Below, piece after piece: positions 9,253-19,504 of a stretch of 52,458 nucleotides of DNA; position 1 is the stretch's first letter; each line of letters starts with the position of its first letter. The stretch is taken from positions 1 through 52,458 of the forward strand of contig JABDED010000015.1 in NCBI GenBank assembly GCA_013287275.1. Reading direction: 5' to 3'. The translations under genes and the position numbers were made by a program. Source of the stretch: Betaproteobacteria bacterium. GTDB taxonomy: Bacteria > Pseudomonadota > Gammaproteobacteria > Burkholderiales > Burkholderiaceae_D. A model generated the notes under the pieces. The model saw only the letters and a list, made by a program, of their open reading frames with translations. It was not told the origin of the DNA and did no database searches.

Positions 9253-9258
9253 CTATCG

Positions 9259-10041
9259 TTACTGCATGAACCAGCCGTGGCTGACCACGATCGATTGCCC
9301 GGTCAGTGCATTGGTCGGGAAGGCCGCCAGGAAGATCGCCGTCCTGGCGACGTCGGCAACCGTGGTAAACTCGCCGTCCACCGTTTCCTTCAGCATCACC
9401 TTGTGGATCACGTCGTCTTCGCTGATGTTCAGTTCCTTGGCCTGCTCGGGAATCTGCTTGTCCACCAGCGGCGTGCGGACGAAGCCCGGGCAGATCACGT
9501 TGGCGCGTATCTTGTCCTTGGCGCCCTCTTTGGCCACCACCTTGGCCAGGCCGACCAGGCCGTGCTTGGCGGCGACATACGGCGCTTTCAGCGGCGAGCC
9601 TTCATGCGAGTGGACCGAGCCCATATAGATAATCGAGCCGCCCTTGCCGGCCTTGACCATCTCACGCATGCAGGCGCGGGTAGTCAGGAAGGCTCCGTCC
9701 AGATGGATCGCCAGCATCTTCTTCCAGTTATCCAGGCTCAGGTCCACTACCGGGCTGATGATTTGTATGCCGGCATTGCTGATCAGGATGTCGATACCGC
9801 CAAAAGCGGCCACCGCATCGGCAATCCCCTTGTCCACCTGCGCTTCGTCGGTGACGTTCATCGCCACGCCTATGGCCTGGCCGCCGGCCGCCTTGATCTC
9901 TTCAGCCGTCTTGACCGCAGCTTCCAGCATCAGGTCGGCGATGACGACCTTGGCGCCTTCCTTGGCGTATTCCTGCGCAATCTCCTTGCCTATGCCGCTG
10001 GCAGAGCCTGTGATGACGGCGACTTTATCTTTCAATTGCAT
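9259..10041 (-). CDS. bdhA: D-3-hydroxybutyrate dehydrogenase (SDR)
   Basis: 260 residues, classical short-chain dehydrogenase length. NAD-binding TGSASGIG (12-19), NAG (about 90), and the catalytic Ser plus Y-x3-K in YVAAKHG. The ending VVSHGWFMQ is characteristic of bacterial 3-hydroxybutyrate dehydrogenases. It interconverts (R)-3-hydroxybutyrate and acetoacetate with NAD in the cytosol, as part of polyhydroxybutyrate and ketone-body use. ATG 10041 follows a good AAAGGA site. Single gene; its 3' end faces cysS across the palindromic repeat. Confidence 0.93.
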   Translation of the reverse strand: MQLKDKVAVITGSASGIGKEIAQEYAKEGAKVVIADLMLEAAVKTAEEIKAAGGQAIGVAMNVTDEAQVDKGIADAVAAFGGIDILISNAGIQIISPVVDLSLDNWKKMLAIHLDGAFLTTRACMREMVKAGKGGSIIYMGSVHSHEGSPLKAPYVAAKHGLVGLAKVVAKEGAKDKIRANVICPGFVRTPLVDKQIPEQAKELNISEDDVIHKVMLKETVDGEFTTVADVARTAIFLAAFPTNALTGQSIVVSHGWFMQ

Positions 10042-10234
10042 GATATTTCCTTTACGGTGGACTGAACGGGACGTGCAAAACCTGGAGGAGTGGTAGAAGG
10101 CAGGAGCGAAAAGGCAGCAATCCTGCCCGATATCGTATCAAGGATAGACGAGATTTGCTTCACGCCGCAACGCACAAATTGTAGCAAAATGAAAACATTA
10201 TCAGATAGGCAAAAATACTTAGTGCAAAGCCCCT

Positions 10235-10262
10235 CTTGAAAACAGTGTTAATAGCCTCATTT
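10235..10262 (+). promoter_or_regulatory. Sigma-32 (RpoH) heat-shock promoter of htpG
   Basis: CTTGAAA (10235-10241), a 13-base spacer, and CCTCATTT (10255-10262). This fits the RpoH consensus CTTGAAA-N13..15-CCCCATnT with one mismatch. Predicted start near 10269, leader about 55 bases. Confidence 0.8.
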
Positions 10263-10323
10263 TCGTGCAGGTACTAAAAATAAACACATCACCACATCAC
10301 TAATTAGATTTTTGAGGGAACAC

Positions 10324-12228
10324 ATGTCTGAGCATGATAAACAAACCCTGGGTTTTCAGGCAGAAGTAAAACAATTGCTGCAATTGATGATCCATTCTTT
10401 GTATTCCAACAAGGAAATTTTCCTGCGGGAATTGATATCGAACGCCTCCGACGCCGCCGACAAACTGCGTTTTGAGGCGATCAACGACGCCAGCCTGTTT
10501 GAAAACGACGCCGACCTGAAGATCAAGGTCAGTTTTGACAAGGACGCGCGCACCATCACTATCGCCGACAACGGCATAGGCATGACCCGCGACGAAGCGG
10601 TGCTGCACCTGGGCACGATTGCCAAATCGGGCACCAAGGAATTTTTCGGAAAATTGTCCGGCGACCAGCAAAAAGACGCCGCGATGATAGGCCAGTTCGG
10701 CGTCGGCTTTTACTCCGGTTTTATCGTCGCCGACAAGATCACGGTGGAATCGCGCCGCGCCGGCACCCCTGCAACTGAAGGCGTGCGCTGGGAATCCGCC
10801 GGCGAAGGCGACTTCAGCGTGGAAGCGATGGACAAGACAGGCCGCGGCACCTCCATCACGCTGCATCTGCGCGAAGGCGAGGACGAATTCCTGTCGTCCT
10901 GGAAGCTGAAATCGGTGATCCGCACCTACTCCGACCATATCTCGCTGCCTATCCTGATGCAGAAGGAAGAATGGGACGAAGAGAAAAAGGCCCAGGTGCT
11001 GAAAGACGAACTGGAAACCGTGAACCAGGCCAGCGCCTTGTGGGCACGCAGCAAATCCGACATCACGCCCGAGCAGTACGAAGAATTCTACAAGCATATT
11101 TCGCACGACTTCCAGGCGCCGCTAAGCTATACGCATAACCGCGTCGAAGGCCGCAGCGAATATACGCAACTGCTGTTCATCCCCAGCCGCGCACCGTTCG
11201 ACATGTGGGACCGCAACAAGCGCGGCGGCATCAAGCTGTATGTAAAACGCGTGTTCATCATGGACGACGCGGAACAACTGATGCCGGTCTACCTGCGCTT
11301 CGTCAAGGGCGTGATCGATTCCAACGACCTTCCGCTGAACGTTTCCCGCGAAATTTTGCAAGAGTCGCGCGACATCAAGGCAATCCGCGAAGGTTCCACC
11401 AAGCGCGTACTGGGCATGCTGGAAGAACTGGCCAATGCAGATGAGCAAGAGAAGAAGGATAAATACGCGAGCTTCTGGACCGAATTCGGCCAGGTGCTGA
11501 AAGAAGGCGTAGGCGAAGACGCCGGCAACAAGGAGCGCATCGCCAAGCTGCTGCGCTTTGCGTCCACGCATAACGACAGCGATGCGCAAACCGTATCGCT
11601 GGCCGACTATCTGAGCCGTGCCAAGGAAGGCCAGGACAAGATCTACTATGTCACCGCCGATAGCTACATCGCCGCGAAGAACAGCCCGCACCTGGAGATC
11701 TTCCGCAAAAAAGGCGTGGAAGTGCTGCTGCTGACCGACCGCGTCGACGAATGGATGCTGTCTTTCCTGACCGACTTTGAAGGTAAGGAACTGGCCTCTG
11801 TGGCAAAGGGCGACCTGGACCTGGGCAAACTGGAAGACGAAGCCGAGAAAAAGCAGCACGAGGCGACAGAAACCGAGTTCAAGGACCTGGTGGAAAAAAT
11901 GAAGGCAGCGCTGGCAGACAAGGCCAAGGATGTGCGCGTGACTTTCCGCCTGACCGATTCTCCCGCCTGCCTGGTGGCCGACGAGAATGAATTGTCAGGC
12001 AACCTGGTGCGCATGCTGAAGGCCGCAGGCCAGGCCGCACCGGAATCCAAGCCTATCCTGGAAGTGAATCCCGACCATCCGTTGGTGCAACGCCTGAAAT
12101 ACGAAGAAGCCAAGTTTGCCGACTGGTCGCATATCCTGTTCGACCAGGCCATGCTGGCTGAGGGCGGCGCGCTGGCCGATCCTGCCGCGTTCGTGAAGCG
12201 CCTGAATGAAATGCTGTTGAGTAAATAA
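10324..12228 (+). CDS. htpG: Molecular chaperone HtpG (Hsp90)
   Basis: 634 residues from ATG 10324, which follows a GAGGGA site; the TTG at 10312 lies inside that site region and is less likely. N-terminal GHKL ATPase domain with [17 protein letters not shown] and GQFGVGFYS, then the middle domain and C-terminal dimerisation domain; normal family length. ATP-dependent dimeric chaperone of the cytosol that remodels client proteins after heat stress. Regulation by sigma-32 is supported by the promoter at 10235. A strong hairpin terminator follows at 12260. Confidence 0.97.
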   Translation: MSEHDKQTLGFQAEVKQLLQLMIHSLYSNKEIFLRELISNASDAADKLRFEAINDASLFENDADLKIKVSFDKDARTITIADNGIGMTRDEAVLHLGTIAKSGTKEFFGKLSGDQQKDAAMIGQFGVGFYSGFIVADKITVESRRAGTPATEGVRWESAGEGDFSVEAMDKTGRGTSITLHLREGEDEFLSSWKLKSVIRTYSDHISLPILMQKEEWDEEKKAQVLKDELETVNQASALWARSKSDITPEQYEEFYKHISHDFQAPLSYTHNRVEGRSEYTQLLFIPSRAPFDMWDRNKRGGIKLYVKRVFIMDDAEQLMPVYLRFVKGVIDSNDLPLNVSREILQESRDIKAIREGSTKRVLGMLEELANADEQEKKDKYASFWTEFGQVLKEGVGEDAGNKERIAKLLRFASTHNDSDAQTVSLADYLSRAKEGQDKIYYVTADSYIAAKNSPHLEIFRKKGVEVLLLTDRVDEWMLSFLTDFEGKELASVAKGDLDLGKLEDEAEKKQHEATETEFKDLVEKMKAALADKAKDVRVTFRLTDSPACLVADENELSGNLVRMLKAAGQAAPESKPILEVNPDHPLVQRLKYEEAKFADWSHILFDQAMLAEGGALADPAAFVKRLNEMLLSK

Positions 12229-12259
12229 GCTTAGGCAGCGACGGGCAGAGTATGAACAA

Positions 12260-12290
12260 AGAGGGCGGTGCATCTGATGCACCGCCCTCT
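12260..12290. terminator. Bidirectional hairpin terminator after htpG
   Basis: A perfect 13-bp stem (AGAGGGCGGTGCA / TGCACCGCCCTCT) with a 5-base loop, between the convergent htpG and glycine-zipper genes. T-rich bases follow on both strands (TTCATT on plus, TTGTTC on minus). Confidence 0.8.
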
Positions 12291-12320
12291 TTCATTGGCT
12301 ACCTGAAGAATGTATGCAGG

Positions 12321-12773
12321 CTAATGGGTAACGCGGGTCGTGCGTCCCGCCGACAGCAAGCGCACCCTGTCCCCGGCCCGGAACGGCTCATCGGCATCCT
12401 GGGTGATCGCTTTCAGTTCGCCATTGTCCAGCCTGACGGTAATTTCCAGACCCTTGCGATGGGTTGCATTGTCTTCGATTTTATTTCCGATCAAGCCGCC
12501 GGCCACCGCGCCGAGGATGCCCGCGACTGCAGAACCATTGCCGCCGCCGATATTCGAGCCGGCAGCAACACCGCCGACTGCAGCGCCGGCCAGGGTGCCC
12601 ACACCGCTCTTGCCGCCATCAATCAGGACTTCTCTGACCGATTCAACTACGCCCATGCGCACGCTTTGCTCATTCTGGGCCTGGCTCGAACGATACACGC
12701 TGTTGGACGATTGAGGATTCACTGCGCATGCACTCAATGCAGCGATCGCAACGACCATTAACAATTTTTTCAC
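12321..12773 (-). CDS. Glycine-zipper 2TM-domain lipoprotein (SlyB/Pcp-like)
   Basis: 150 residues with a lipoprotein signal peptide and lipobox LSAC (Cys at about 16). The middle holds a glycine-zipper segment (GTLAGAAVGGVAAG, AGILGAVAGGLIGNKIE) and the C-terminus a small beta-type domain (ITVRLDNGE...ITQD). Predicted outer-membrane lipoprotein of the SlyB/Pcp class, linked in other bacteria to envelope integrity. The start is GTG 12773, with GGAGAG seven bases upstream. A paralogue with the same layout lies at 37683. Single gene. Confidence 0.88.
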   Translation of the reverse strand: MKKLLMVVAIAALSACAVNPQSSNSVYRSSQAQNEQSVRMGVVESVREVLIDGGKSGVGTLAGAAVGGVAAGSNIGGGNGSAVAGILGAVAGGLIGNKIEDNATHRKGLEITVRLDNGELKAITQDADEPFRAGDRVRLLSAGRTTRVTH

Positions 12774-12901
12774 AATTACTCTCCGAAAATCCGATTTATC
12801 TATTTACCCGCTTTCGACAGGATTTTAGCCGATTTGTTCATTTCCCCATGTAACGCATCATTTCGACGCATCATTTCGACACCTTGTTTCAACGCCTGCG
12901 T

Positions 12902-13339
12902 TCAATAAGAAATCTTCAGGCGCCGGTACAGGAAGCCGAGCACAAACAACGGCCCTATCAATAAAAACCGCAGATCGTCAAAAAACGAAGGTTTCTTGCC
13001 TTCTATCTTGTGGCCGACAAACTGGAAAATCCAGGCGATCACAAAAGCCCCTATTGCCACCGGCAATACCCAGGACGGCGGCAATAGATACAATATCCAC
13101 AGCATCGCGGCCGCCATCAGGCTCATGCCTACCGCAAACGACACCGACAGACTGAAGTAATACGCCAGCGAGGCTGCTGCCGCAGCGACGGCCGCCCACG
13201 GGTGTATGGCCCAGATCAGCCCCAGCACGGTCCACATGATGACCGGCACGCAAACGAAATGGATATACTCATTGACGTGGTTTCGATGGCTCTCCGCATA
13301 TTTTTCCAGCAATTGGTCCACTGCCCTGGTTTCACTCAT
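12902..13339 (-). CDS. Mpo1/YGL010w-like membrane protein (DUF962)
   Basis: 145 residues from ATG 13339, preceded by GGAG; the longer TTG start would include the ribosome-binding site itself. About four hydrophobic segments, with the family signature HRNHVNEYIH near the start and FVGHKIEGKKPSFFDDL near the end. Yeast Mpo1 is an iron-dependent dioxygenase in alpha-oxidation of 2-hydroxy fatty acids, and the conserved histidines here match that family. Bacterial function is mostly untested. Located in the inner membrane. Single gene with no obvious partner. Confidence 0.85.
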   Translation of the reverse strand: MSETRAVDQLLEKYAESHRNHVNEYIHFVCVPVIMWTVLGLIWAIHPWAAVAAAAASLAYYFSLSVSFAVGMSLMAAAMLWILYLLPPSWVLPVAIGAFVIAWIFQFVGHKIEGKKPSFFDDLRFLLIGPLFVLGFLYRRLKISY

Positions 13340-13523
13340 CCTCGTCTCCAATTTATATTTATATTTTTAAAACCCCTCAATGCTCGCCATTGAGGCCAGT
13401 CTACGAATCCATTGTAGCTCGAGATATCCTGGCTGACAAAATACAGAAATTCTTGCAAAAGACATACTTTGCAACAAACATTAAGCGTATGAAGCCTTAT
13501 CATCGGGCTTTACCCCCTCAATC

Positions 13524-14036
13524 ATGGATCACACGAAATTCATGGCATTTACTGAAGAATTGCCCCGGCTGCAGGGATTTCCTGCTGTAATAGATAAAAA
13601 TACGACAACTTTAATATTAGGCAGCTTTCCTGGAGAAGCTTCATTGCAGGAACAGCAATACTACGCGCACCCCAGAAACCAGTTCTGGCGTTTGCTGTCG
13701 GCTGTGCTGGAGGAAGATCTGGCGGCACTGCCCTATCCGCAGCGGCTGACGAGAATGCGGGCGCATAGCCTTGGCTTGTGGGATATATTTGACTCTTGCC
13801 GCCGGCAAGGCAGCCTGGATTCCGCCATCCGGCAGCAACAGATGAATGATTTTTCTGCATTGCAGCGCCGATACCCGAAACTGCACAAACTTTGCTTCAA
13901 CGGCAAGACCGCGGGCAAGCTGCAAGCGCACTTTGACAAGGCGGGATACCAGACCGTTGTGCTGCCCTCTTCTTCCCCGGCCAACGCGCAAATGTCGTTT
14001 GAGCAGAAATTATTACTGTGGCAAGCTATCCTGTAG
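13524..14036 (+). CDS. DNA-deoxyinosine glycosylase (uracil-DNA glycosylase superfamily)
   Basis: 170 residues. Motif 1 is LGSFPGEASL with a following YY....N.FW block, and motif 2 is LPSSSPAN near the C-terminus. These match the short hypoxanthine/deoxyinosine DNA glycosylases of the UDG superfamily (family 6-like). It would remove deaminated bases such as hypoxanthine from DNA. ATG 13524 has a weak ribosome-binding site and ATG 13542 is an alternative start. It stands 13 bases before the spermidine-synthase-like gene and may be co-transcribed with it. Confidence 0.82.
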   Translation: MDHTKFMAFTEELPRLQGFPAVIDKNTTTLILGSFPGEASLQEQQYYAHPRNQFWRLLSAVLEEDLAALPYPQRLTRMRAHSLGLWDIFDSCRRQGSLDSAIRQQQMNDFSALQRRYPKLHKLCFNGKTAGKLQAHFDKAGYQTVVLPSSSPANAQMSFEQKLLLWQAIL

Positions 14037-14049
14037 GTAAAATAGGCTT

Positions 14050-14865
14050 ATGCTGATAAAACGAAAATCCATAGAGGCCGAGGCGAATCTGCGCTCCGGC
14101 CCCAAAGCCGCCGCCCAGGCGCTGAAAAAACCCGCCCGCAAACCCAAGTTTGCGCCCGTCACGCTATCTGAGCTGGACGGCGTGCGTTATCTGCATTTCG
14201 GTACCGAATGGGTGCAGGGCGCGATGCGGCTGCGCAAGCCGGACTGGATAGAACTGGAATACGCGCAACAGATGATGGCCTGGATGCTATTTATTGAGCA
14301 ACCTGCCCATATCGTGCAGCTGGGCCTGGGGACGGCGGCGCTGACCAAATTCTGCTACCGTAACTTTGAACAGGCTCAGGTCACCGCTGTGGACCTGAAT
14401 CCCGCCGTGATCTCGGTCTGCGAAAGCATGTTCAAGCTGCCGCCGAACGATGAGCGGCTGCAAGTGCTGGAAATGGATGCAGGGGAATTCGTCAACGACA
14501 TTAACAATCACGGCAAGATCGATGTGCTGCAGGTGGATTTGTACGATGCCACCGCGCGCGGACCGGTGCTGGACAGCCCGGAGTTCTACCAGGCTTGCGA
14601 AGCCTGCCTGGGCGATCATGGCATACTGACCGTTAACCTGTTCGGCGACCATCCCAGCTACCTGAAAAACCTGAAAGCGCTGCGCTTCGCCTTCGACCAA
14701 GTGCTGTGCCTGCCGGAAGTACATGACGGCAATGTGGTGGCAATCGCATTCAAGTCCCGGCCGGAGCTGGATTTTCCGGCCCTGTATGAACGTGCGGTGG
14801 CGATCAAGGAAAGCACCGGCTTGCCGGCAAAATCCTGGGTGAATGGCTTAAAGACAAGCAAGTAA
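14050..14865 (+). CDS. Spermidine-synthase-like methyltransferase-fold protein
   Basis: 271 residues. After a basic N-terminal tail (1-35) it has a Rossmann/SAM-type fold typical of the spermine/spermidine synthase family: LGLGTAALTKF (nucleotide loop), TAVDLNP, and DVLQVDLYD. The N-terminal beta-barrel domain of true SpeE is reduced and active-site acids are only partly recognisable, so polyamine synthesis should not be assumed. It is followed after 23 bases by the GspE-type ATPase gene, suggesting an operon with no obvious functional link. Confidence 0.8.
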   Translation: MLIKRKSIEAEANLRSGPKAAAQALKKPARKPKFAPVTLSELDGVRYLHFGTEWVQGAMRLRKPDWIELEYAQQMMAWMLFIEQPAHIVQLGLGTAALTKFCYRNFEQAQVTAVDLNPAVISVCESMFKLPPNDERLQVLEMDAGEFVNDINNHGKIDVLQVDLYDATARGPVLDSPEFYQACEACLGDHGILTVNLFGDHPSYLKNLKALRFAFDQVLCLPEVHDGNVVAIAFKSRPELDFPALYERAVAIKESTGLPAKSWVNGLKTSK

Positions 14866-14888
14866 ACTGTAACCTGACCGAAGACGAC

Positions 14889-16682
14889 ATGGCAACCACA
14901 ATGACAAAACCCGCGCATCGATCGCTGAGCATGCAGCAAATCTTTACCTGGCTGATGGCGGACGGCATTGTGAAAAAGGAAACCGCGAAAGCGGATTTCA
15001 ACCACGCGCAAAGCATCCTGAACAACGGTCCCGCGACCATGCACCCGCTGACGGCCGTTGCCCAGTGCAAGCTGCAATCCGCGGAAGCGCCGCACAAGGT
15101 GCTGACGCTGGACTGGCTGACCGAATGGACCGCCGGCAAGGTCAAGCTGCCCTTCTACCGCATCGATCCGCTGAAGATAGATTTCACCAAGGTCTCCGAC
15201 GTGATGTCGTCGACCTATGCGACCCGCTTCAATATCCTGCCGGTGGAATCGACCGCGACCGCGGTCATCATCGCGACCACCGAGCCCTACAGCGGCGAAT
15301 GGCAAGAAGAGATCGCCAAGATCACGCGCAAGGAAATCAAGCTGGTGATGTCCAATCCGCTGGATATCTCGCAGTACATTTCGCAATTCTTTACGCTGGC
15401 CAAGTCGATCAAGGATGCAAAGAAAGCCAGCGTCAACGACCTTGCGCTGCGCAACAATTTCGAGCAGCTGGTAGAGCTGGGCAAAGCCAACAAGCAGGTG
15501 GACGCCAATGACCAGCACATCATCAATATTGTGGACTGGCTATGGCAATTTGCGTTCGACCAGCGCGCCTCGGATATCCACCTGGAGCCGAAACGCGAAC
15601 TGGCCACGATACGCTTCCGCATAGACGGCGTGCTGCATCAGGTCTACCAGGTGCCGGCCATCGTGATGATCGCGATGACTGCGCGCATCAAACTGCTGGG
15701 CCGTATGGACGTGATAGAAAAACGCCGGCCACAGGATGGCCGCATCAAGACCCGCACCGCCAATGGCCAGGAAGTGGAGCTGCGCCTGTCCACCATGCCT
15801 ACCGCATTCGGTGAAAAAGTGGTGATGCGTATTTTCGATCCCGAGGTAGTGGTCAAGACCTTGCCCGAACTGGGTTTCCCGGTCAACGATGCCATGCGCT
15901 GGGACCATCTCACCAGCAAGCCGCACGGCATCATCCTGGTGACCGGACCTACCGGCTCCGGCAAGACCACCACGCTATATACGACATTGAAGGCGCTGGC
16001 GACTTCGGACGTCAACGTCTGTACTGTGGAAGACCCGATAGAAATGGTGGAGGCGTCCTTCAACCAGATGCAGGTTCAGCCCGGCATAGACCTGAATTTC
16101 GCCGATGGCGTAAAAGCGCTGATGCGGCAGGATCCCGACATCATCATGGTAGGCGAGATCCGCGACCTGCAAACTGCGGAAATGGCGATCCAGGCTGCGC
16201 TGACCGGCCATCTGGTATTGTCGACGCTGCACACCAACGATGCACCTTCCGCCATCATGCGCCTGCTGGAACTCGGCGTTCCCTACTATCTGCTGGAGGC
16301 GACCATCATCGGCATCCTTGCGCAAAGGCTGGTGCGCACCCTGTGCCGGCATTGCAAATCGGCAGACGGAGAAATGCTGGACGCGGTCTGGAAAAGCCTC
16401 ACCGAAGAATGGAACATACCCAAGCCCGCCACCGTCTACAAGCCGGTGGGATGCCCGGAGTGCCGGCAAACCGGCTTCCTCGGACGTACCGGCCTGTATG
16501 AATTACTCACGGTGACCCAGCCCTTCAGCAAACTGATCAAGCAGGAATCGGATATCCATGCGCTGCGCGCGCAAAGTATCGCCGACGACATGAAACCGCT
16601 GCGGATAGCCGGCGCATACAAGATCCTGGAGGGCCTGACCACCGCCGAAGAAGTATTGAAAGTCACCTCTGCCTTAGTCTGA
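14889..16682 (+). CDS. GspE/PilB-family secretion/pilus ATPase, stand-alone
   Basis: 597 residues. An N-terminal MshEN/GspE_N-like region (about 85-170) precedes the hexameric ATPase core: Walker A GPTGSGKTT (353-361), Asp box VEDPIE, Walker B DIIMVGEIRD, and His box LSTLHTNDA. A zinc-binding tetra-cysteine is present as CRHC (486-489) and CPEC (522-525). Such ATPases power type II secretion or type IV pilus assembly at the inner membrane. No GspF/PilC, pseudopilin or secretin gene lies nearby, so it is an orphan. All catalytic motifs are intact, so it looks active. Confidence 0.92.
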   Translation: MATTMTKPAHRSLSMQQIFTWLMADGIVKKETAKADFNHAQSILNNGPATMHPLTAVAQCKLQSAEAPHKVLTLDWLTEWTAGKVKLPFYRIDPLKIDFTKVSDVMSSTYATRFNILPVESTATAVIIATTEPYSGEWQEEIAKITRKEIKLVMSNPLDISQYISQFFTLAKSIKDAKKASVNDLALRNNFEQLVELGKANKQVDANDQHIINIVDWLWQFAFDQRASDIHLEPKRELATIRFRIDGVLHQVYQVPAIVMIAMTARIKLLGRMDVIEKRRPQDGRIKTRTANGQEVELRLSTMPTAFGEKVVMRIFDPEVVVKTLPELGFPVNDAMRWDHLTSKPHGIILVTGPTGSGKTTTLYTTLKALATSDVNVCTVEDPIEMVEASFNQMQVQPGIDLNFADGVKALMRQDPDIIMVGEIRDLQTAEMAIQAALTGHLVLSTLHTNDAPSAIMRLLELGVPYYLLEATIIGILAQRLVRTLCRHCKSADGEMLDAVWKSLTEEWNIPKPATVYKPVGCPECRQTGFLGRTGLYELLTVTQPFSKLIKQESDIHALRAQSIADDMKPLRIAGAYKILEGLTTAEEVLKVTSALV

Positions 16683-16770
16683 TGCTGCGCTTTGTCCATC
16701 ATACAAGCGACGACAACATTGTATTCATGCATTTGCGCCAGGTTTTAACCTATAGGAAGGGAGATAGCTG

Positions 16771-19461
16771 ATGCCCTTTTCGACCAGGCGGTTTTCCGGC
16801 ATATTGCTTTCCACAATCTGGTTCCAGATAGCCGCTCTGGCGCTGGTATATATGCTATTGGGACGCCTGTCGCTGTTGCTGGCCATCCCTCCCGGCTATG
16901 CGATGGCGGTCTATCCGCCGGCCGGCGTCGCACTGGGCATCGTCCTGGTGGCCGGCTACCGTCTGCTGCCGGGTGTCACGTTGGGCGCCTTCCTGGTCAA
17001 TATCCTGATCAGTTGGGAATCCCCGGCCGGCCTCTCCCCCGCTTCCGTTACCCTGGCTGTCCTGCTCGCTTGCGGCGCGACTTCGCAGGCCTTTGCCGGC
17101 CGCTACCTGGTGCGCCGCTTCGTCGGCGAAGATCTGGCGCTGGACAGCGACACTGGCATTTTCAGGTTCTTCCTTTATGGCGGCCTGCTCGCCTGCACGG
17201 TCAGCGCCAGCGTCGGCGTGCTGTCCCTGTACAGCCTGCATTTCATTCCCGGCAATCGTATTCTGACCAATTGGGCGACCTGGTGGAGCGGCGATACGCT
17301 GGGCGTGCTGACGATCACGCCCATCGTCATGGTGCTGTGCGGCAAACCGCGGGAAATCTGGCACTCGCGGCGCTGGAATGTGCTGTTGCCGCTGATCATC
17401 TGCCTGGCGGTCGTGTTTATCGTTTTTGCCTATATCAGGCACAGGGAAGAGCAAAAGCAATTCCTGGAATTCAGGCTGGAGGTCGAGCGCATCAGCCAGG
17501 ATTTGCAAAACAAGCTGAATAACCACACCGATGCGGTCAGCAACATAGAAAGGTTTTTCGCCAGTTCAAAATCGGTCAGCCGCAGCGACTTCGCCACCTT
17601 TGTACAGCATACGATAGAGAGCAACAAAGCCATTACTTCGCTGATCTGGGCGCCAAAAATCAGGCAGGCCGACAAGGCCGCCTTTGAAGCCTCGGTGCTG
17701 CAGGAGGGCTATGTCAACTTCAGGATTTCCGAGCGCGATGCAAACGGCAAACTGGTGCCCGCCGCCGAGCGGGAAGACTATTATCCCATCACCTATATCG
17801 CGCCGTTCAGGACAGCAACCCAGGCCTTCGGTTTCGACATGGGTTCCAACGACATCCGCAGGACGGCCATAGAAGAAGCCCGCGACAGCGGCAACCTGAC
17901 CGTGACCGATCCGCTGGTGCTGGTAACCGACAACGGCGAGCAGTATTCAGTCTTGCTGTATGCGCCAATCTATGCGCCGGGCAAGCCATTGGACAGCTCA
18001 TGGAAAAGGGCTGAGGCTTTCCAGGGCGTCGCCATGAGCGTAATGCGGATGAGCGAAGTGGTGGAGGACCTGCTCAGCAAAGAAGACCAGAAAAATATCT
18101 TGATCAAATTCTATGACTTGTCCTATCCCGGCAAAAAAGGGATTTTCTACGACGCGATCAAGGTCGTGCAGCCGCAACGCTTCTTCCAGTCCACGATCAA
18201 TTTCGGCGGACGCCAGTACGCGCTACTGGCACAGCCGTCCACCGCATACTGGGATGCCCATGTGTCGTGGATTACCTGGTTTACGATGATAGGCGGCCTG
18301 TTGTTTACCAGCTTGCTGGGCATCTACCTGCTGGTGGTGACCGCGCATACCTTCAATGTGGAAATCCTGGTCGCCCAGCGCACCAGCCAGTTGCATGACA
18401 GCGAGGAGCGCCTGCGCGCCATCCTGGCCAATGCAGCGGAAGGGATAGTGACGATGAACCCCAGCGGCTTTATCGAATCTGCCAACCAATCGGCGGAAAC
18501 CCTGTTTGACTATCCGCGCGGCGCACTGTTCGGCAGGAATATCCTTAGCCTGTTTCCCGACCCGGCGTCGGAAGCGTTTTTGCAGAACTATATGCAAGAG
18601 CAGCTGGAACTGCACGAAAAACAAGGGCGCCAGGAAGTCGTCGGCAGGAAACGGCTGGACCAGGAAATTCCGCTGGAACTGGCCATTGCCAAGGCTGAAC
18701 TTGGCTCGCAGACTTTGCTGGTGCTGATATTGCACGATCTGTCGGAGCGAAAACGCGTAGAAAAACTAAAAGGCGAATTTGTCGCCGCCGTATCCCATGA
18801 GCTGCGCACGCCACTGACCTCCATCCGCGGTTCCCTGGGCCTGCTGGCCGGCGGCATAGGCGGCGCGATCCCGGACAAGGCCAAAGGCTTGCTGGACATG
18901 GCCAACGACAACGCCGAGCGGCTGACCGTGCTGATCAACGACTTGCTGGATTTTGAAAAACTGGAATACGGCGGCATGCAATTCAAGCTGCAGGCGACCT
19001 CGCTGCGGGATCTGGTCGCCAAATCGGTCAACGCCAACAAAGGCTATGCGCAGAAGTACGGGATAACGCTGCTATTCGACGCAGAACACAGCATCGATGC
19101 GACCGTCAATGTGGATCAGCAGCGTTTCATCCAGGTGTTGTCCAATCTGCTCTCCAACGCCGCCAAGTTTTCCCGGAAAAATGGCGAGGTGGAAGTGCAT
19201 CTTTCGAGCGCCGAAGGCTGGGCCAGGGTGGCGGTGACGGACTACGGCATAGGCATCTCCAGGGAATTCCAGAACAGCATCTTCCAGAAATTTACACAGG
19301 AAGATGCAAAGGCCGCTCGCAAATACGCCGGTACCGGCCTGGGCCTGTCGCTGACCAAGACCATGATGGAAAAAATGGGCGGCCGCATCAATTTCACCAG
19401 CGTGGAAGGCGAAGGCTCCACTTTTTATGTGGAGCTGCCCATCGTGACTATTTCAACATGA
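16771..19461 (+). CDS. MASE1-CHASE-PAS sensor histidine kinase
   Basis: 896 residues. An N-terminal MASE1 membrane domain (about 15-195) and another membrane helix (about 203-221), a periplasmic CHASE domain (about 235-470), a closing helix (about 503-525), PAS (about 540-660), HisKA with VSHELRTPLTS (H676), and an HATPase domain (NLLSNAAKFS, DYGIGIS, GTGLGLS). It ends in GSTFYVELPIV. It senses an external ligand and has no receiver or adjacent response regulator. ATG 16771 has a strong GGAAGGGAG site. Its last 30 coding bases before the tail recur downstream of the HNH gene (20827-20856), which points to a rearrangement at its 3' end. Confidence 0.93.
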   Translation: MPFSTRRFSGILLSTIWFQIAALALVYMLLGRLSLLLAIPPGYAMAVYPPAGVALGIVLVAGYRLLPGVTLGAFLVNILISWESPAGLSPASVTLAVLLACGATSQAFAGRYLVRRFVGEDLALDSDTGIFRFFLYGGLLACTVSASVGVLSLYSLHFIPGNRILTNWATWWSGDTLGVLTITPIVMVLCGKPREIWHSRRWNVLLPLIICLAVVFIVFAYIRHREEQKQFLEFRLEVERISQDLQNKLNNHTDAVSNIERFFASSKSVSRSDFATFVQHTIESNKAITSLIWAPKIRQADKAAFEASVLQEGYVNFRISERDANGKLVPAAEREDYYPITYIAPFRTATQAFGFDMGSNDIRRTAIEEARDSGNLTVTDPLVLVTDNGEQYSVLLYAPIYAPGKPLDSSWKRAEAFQGVAMSVMRMSEVVEDLLSKEDQKNILIKFYDLSYPGKKGIFYDAIKVVQPQRFFQSTINFGGRQYALLAQPSTAYWDAHVSWITWFTMIGGLLFTSLLGIYLLVVTAHTFNVEILVAQRTSQLHDSEERLRAILANAAEGIVTMNPSGFIESANQSAETLFDYPRGALFGRNILSLFPDPASEAFLQNYMQEQLELHEKQGRQEVVGRKRLDQEIPLELAIAKAELGSQTLLVLILHDLSERKRVEKLKGEFVAAVSHELRTPLTSIRGSLGLLAGGIGGAIPDKAKGLLDMANDNAERLTVLINDLLDFEKLEYGGMQFKLQATSLRDLVAKSVNANKGYAQKYGITLLFDAEHSIDATVNVDQQRFIQVLSNLLSNAAKFSRKNGEVEVHLSSAEGWARVAVTDYGIGISREFQNSIFQKFTQEDAKAARKYAGTGLGLSLTKTMMEKMGGRINFTSVEGEGSTFYVELPIVTIST
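19414..19443. repeat. Left copy of imperfect 30-bp direct repeat (kinase 3' end)
   Basis: Matches 20827-20856 at 26 of 30 positions, in the same orientation. Here it encodes GSTFYVELPI near the C-terminus of the MASE1 kinase. The two copies bracket the low-GC HNH gene. Confidence 0.75.
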
Positions 19462-19504
19462 CTCTATTAAAGGTTTGATACACTCTTTTGCTGCCCAGAG
19501 TTCT

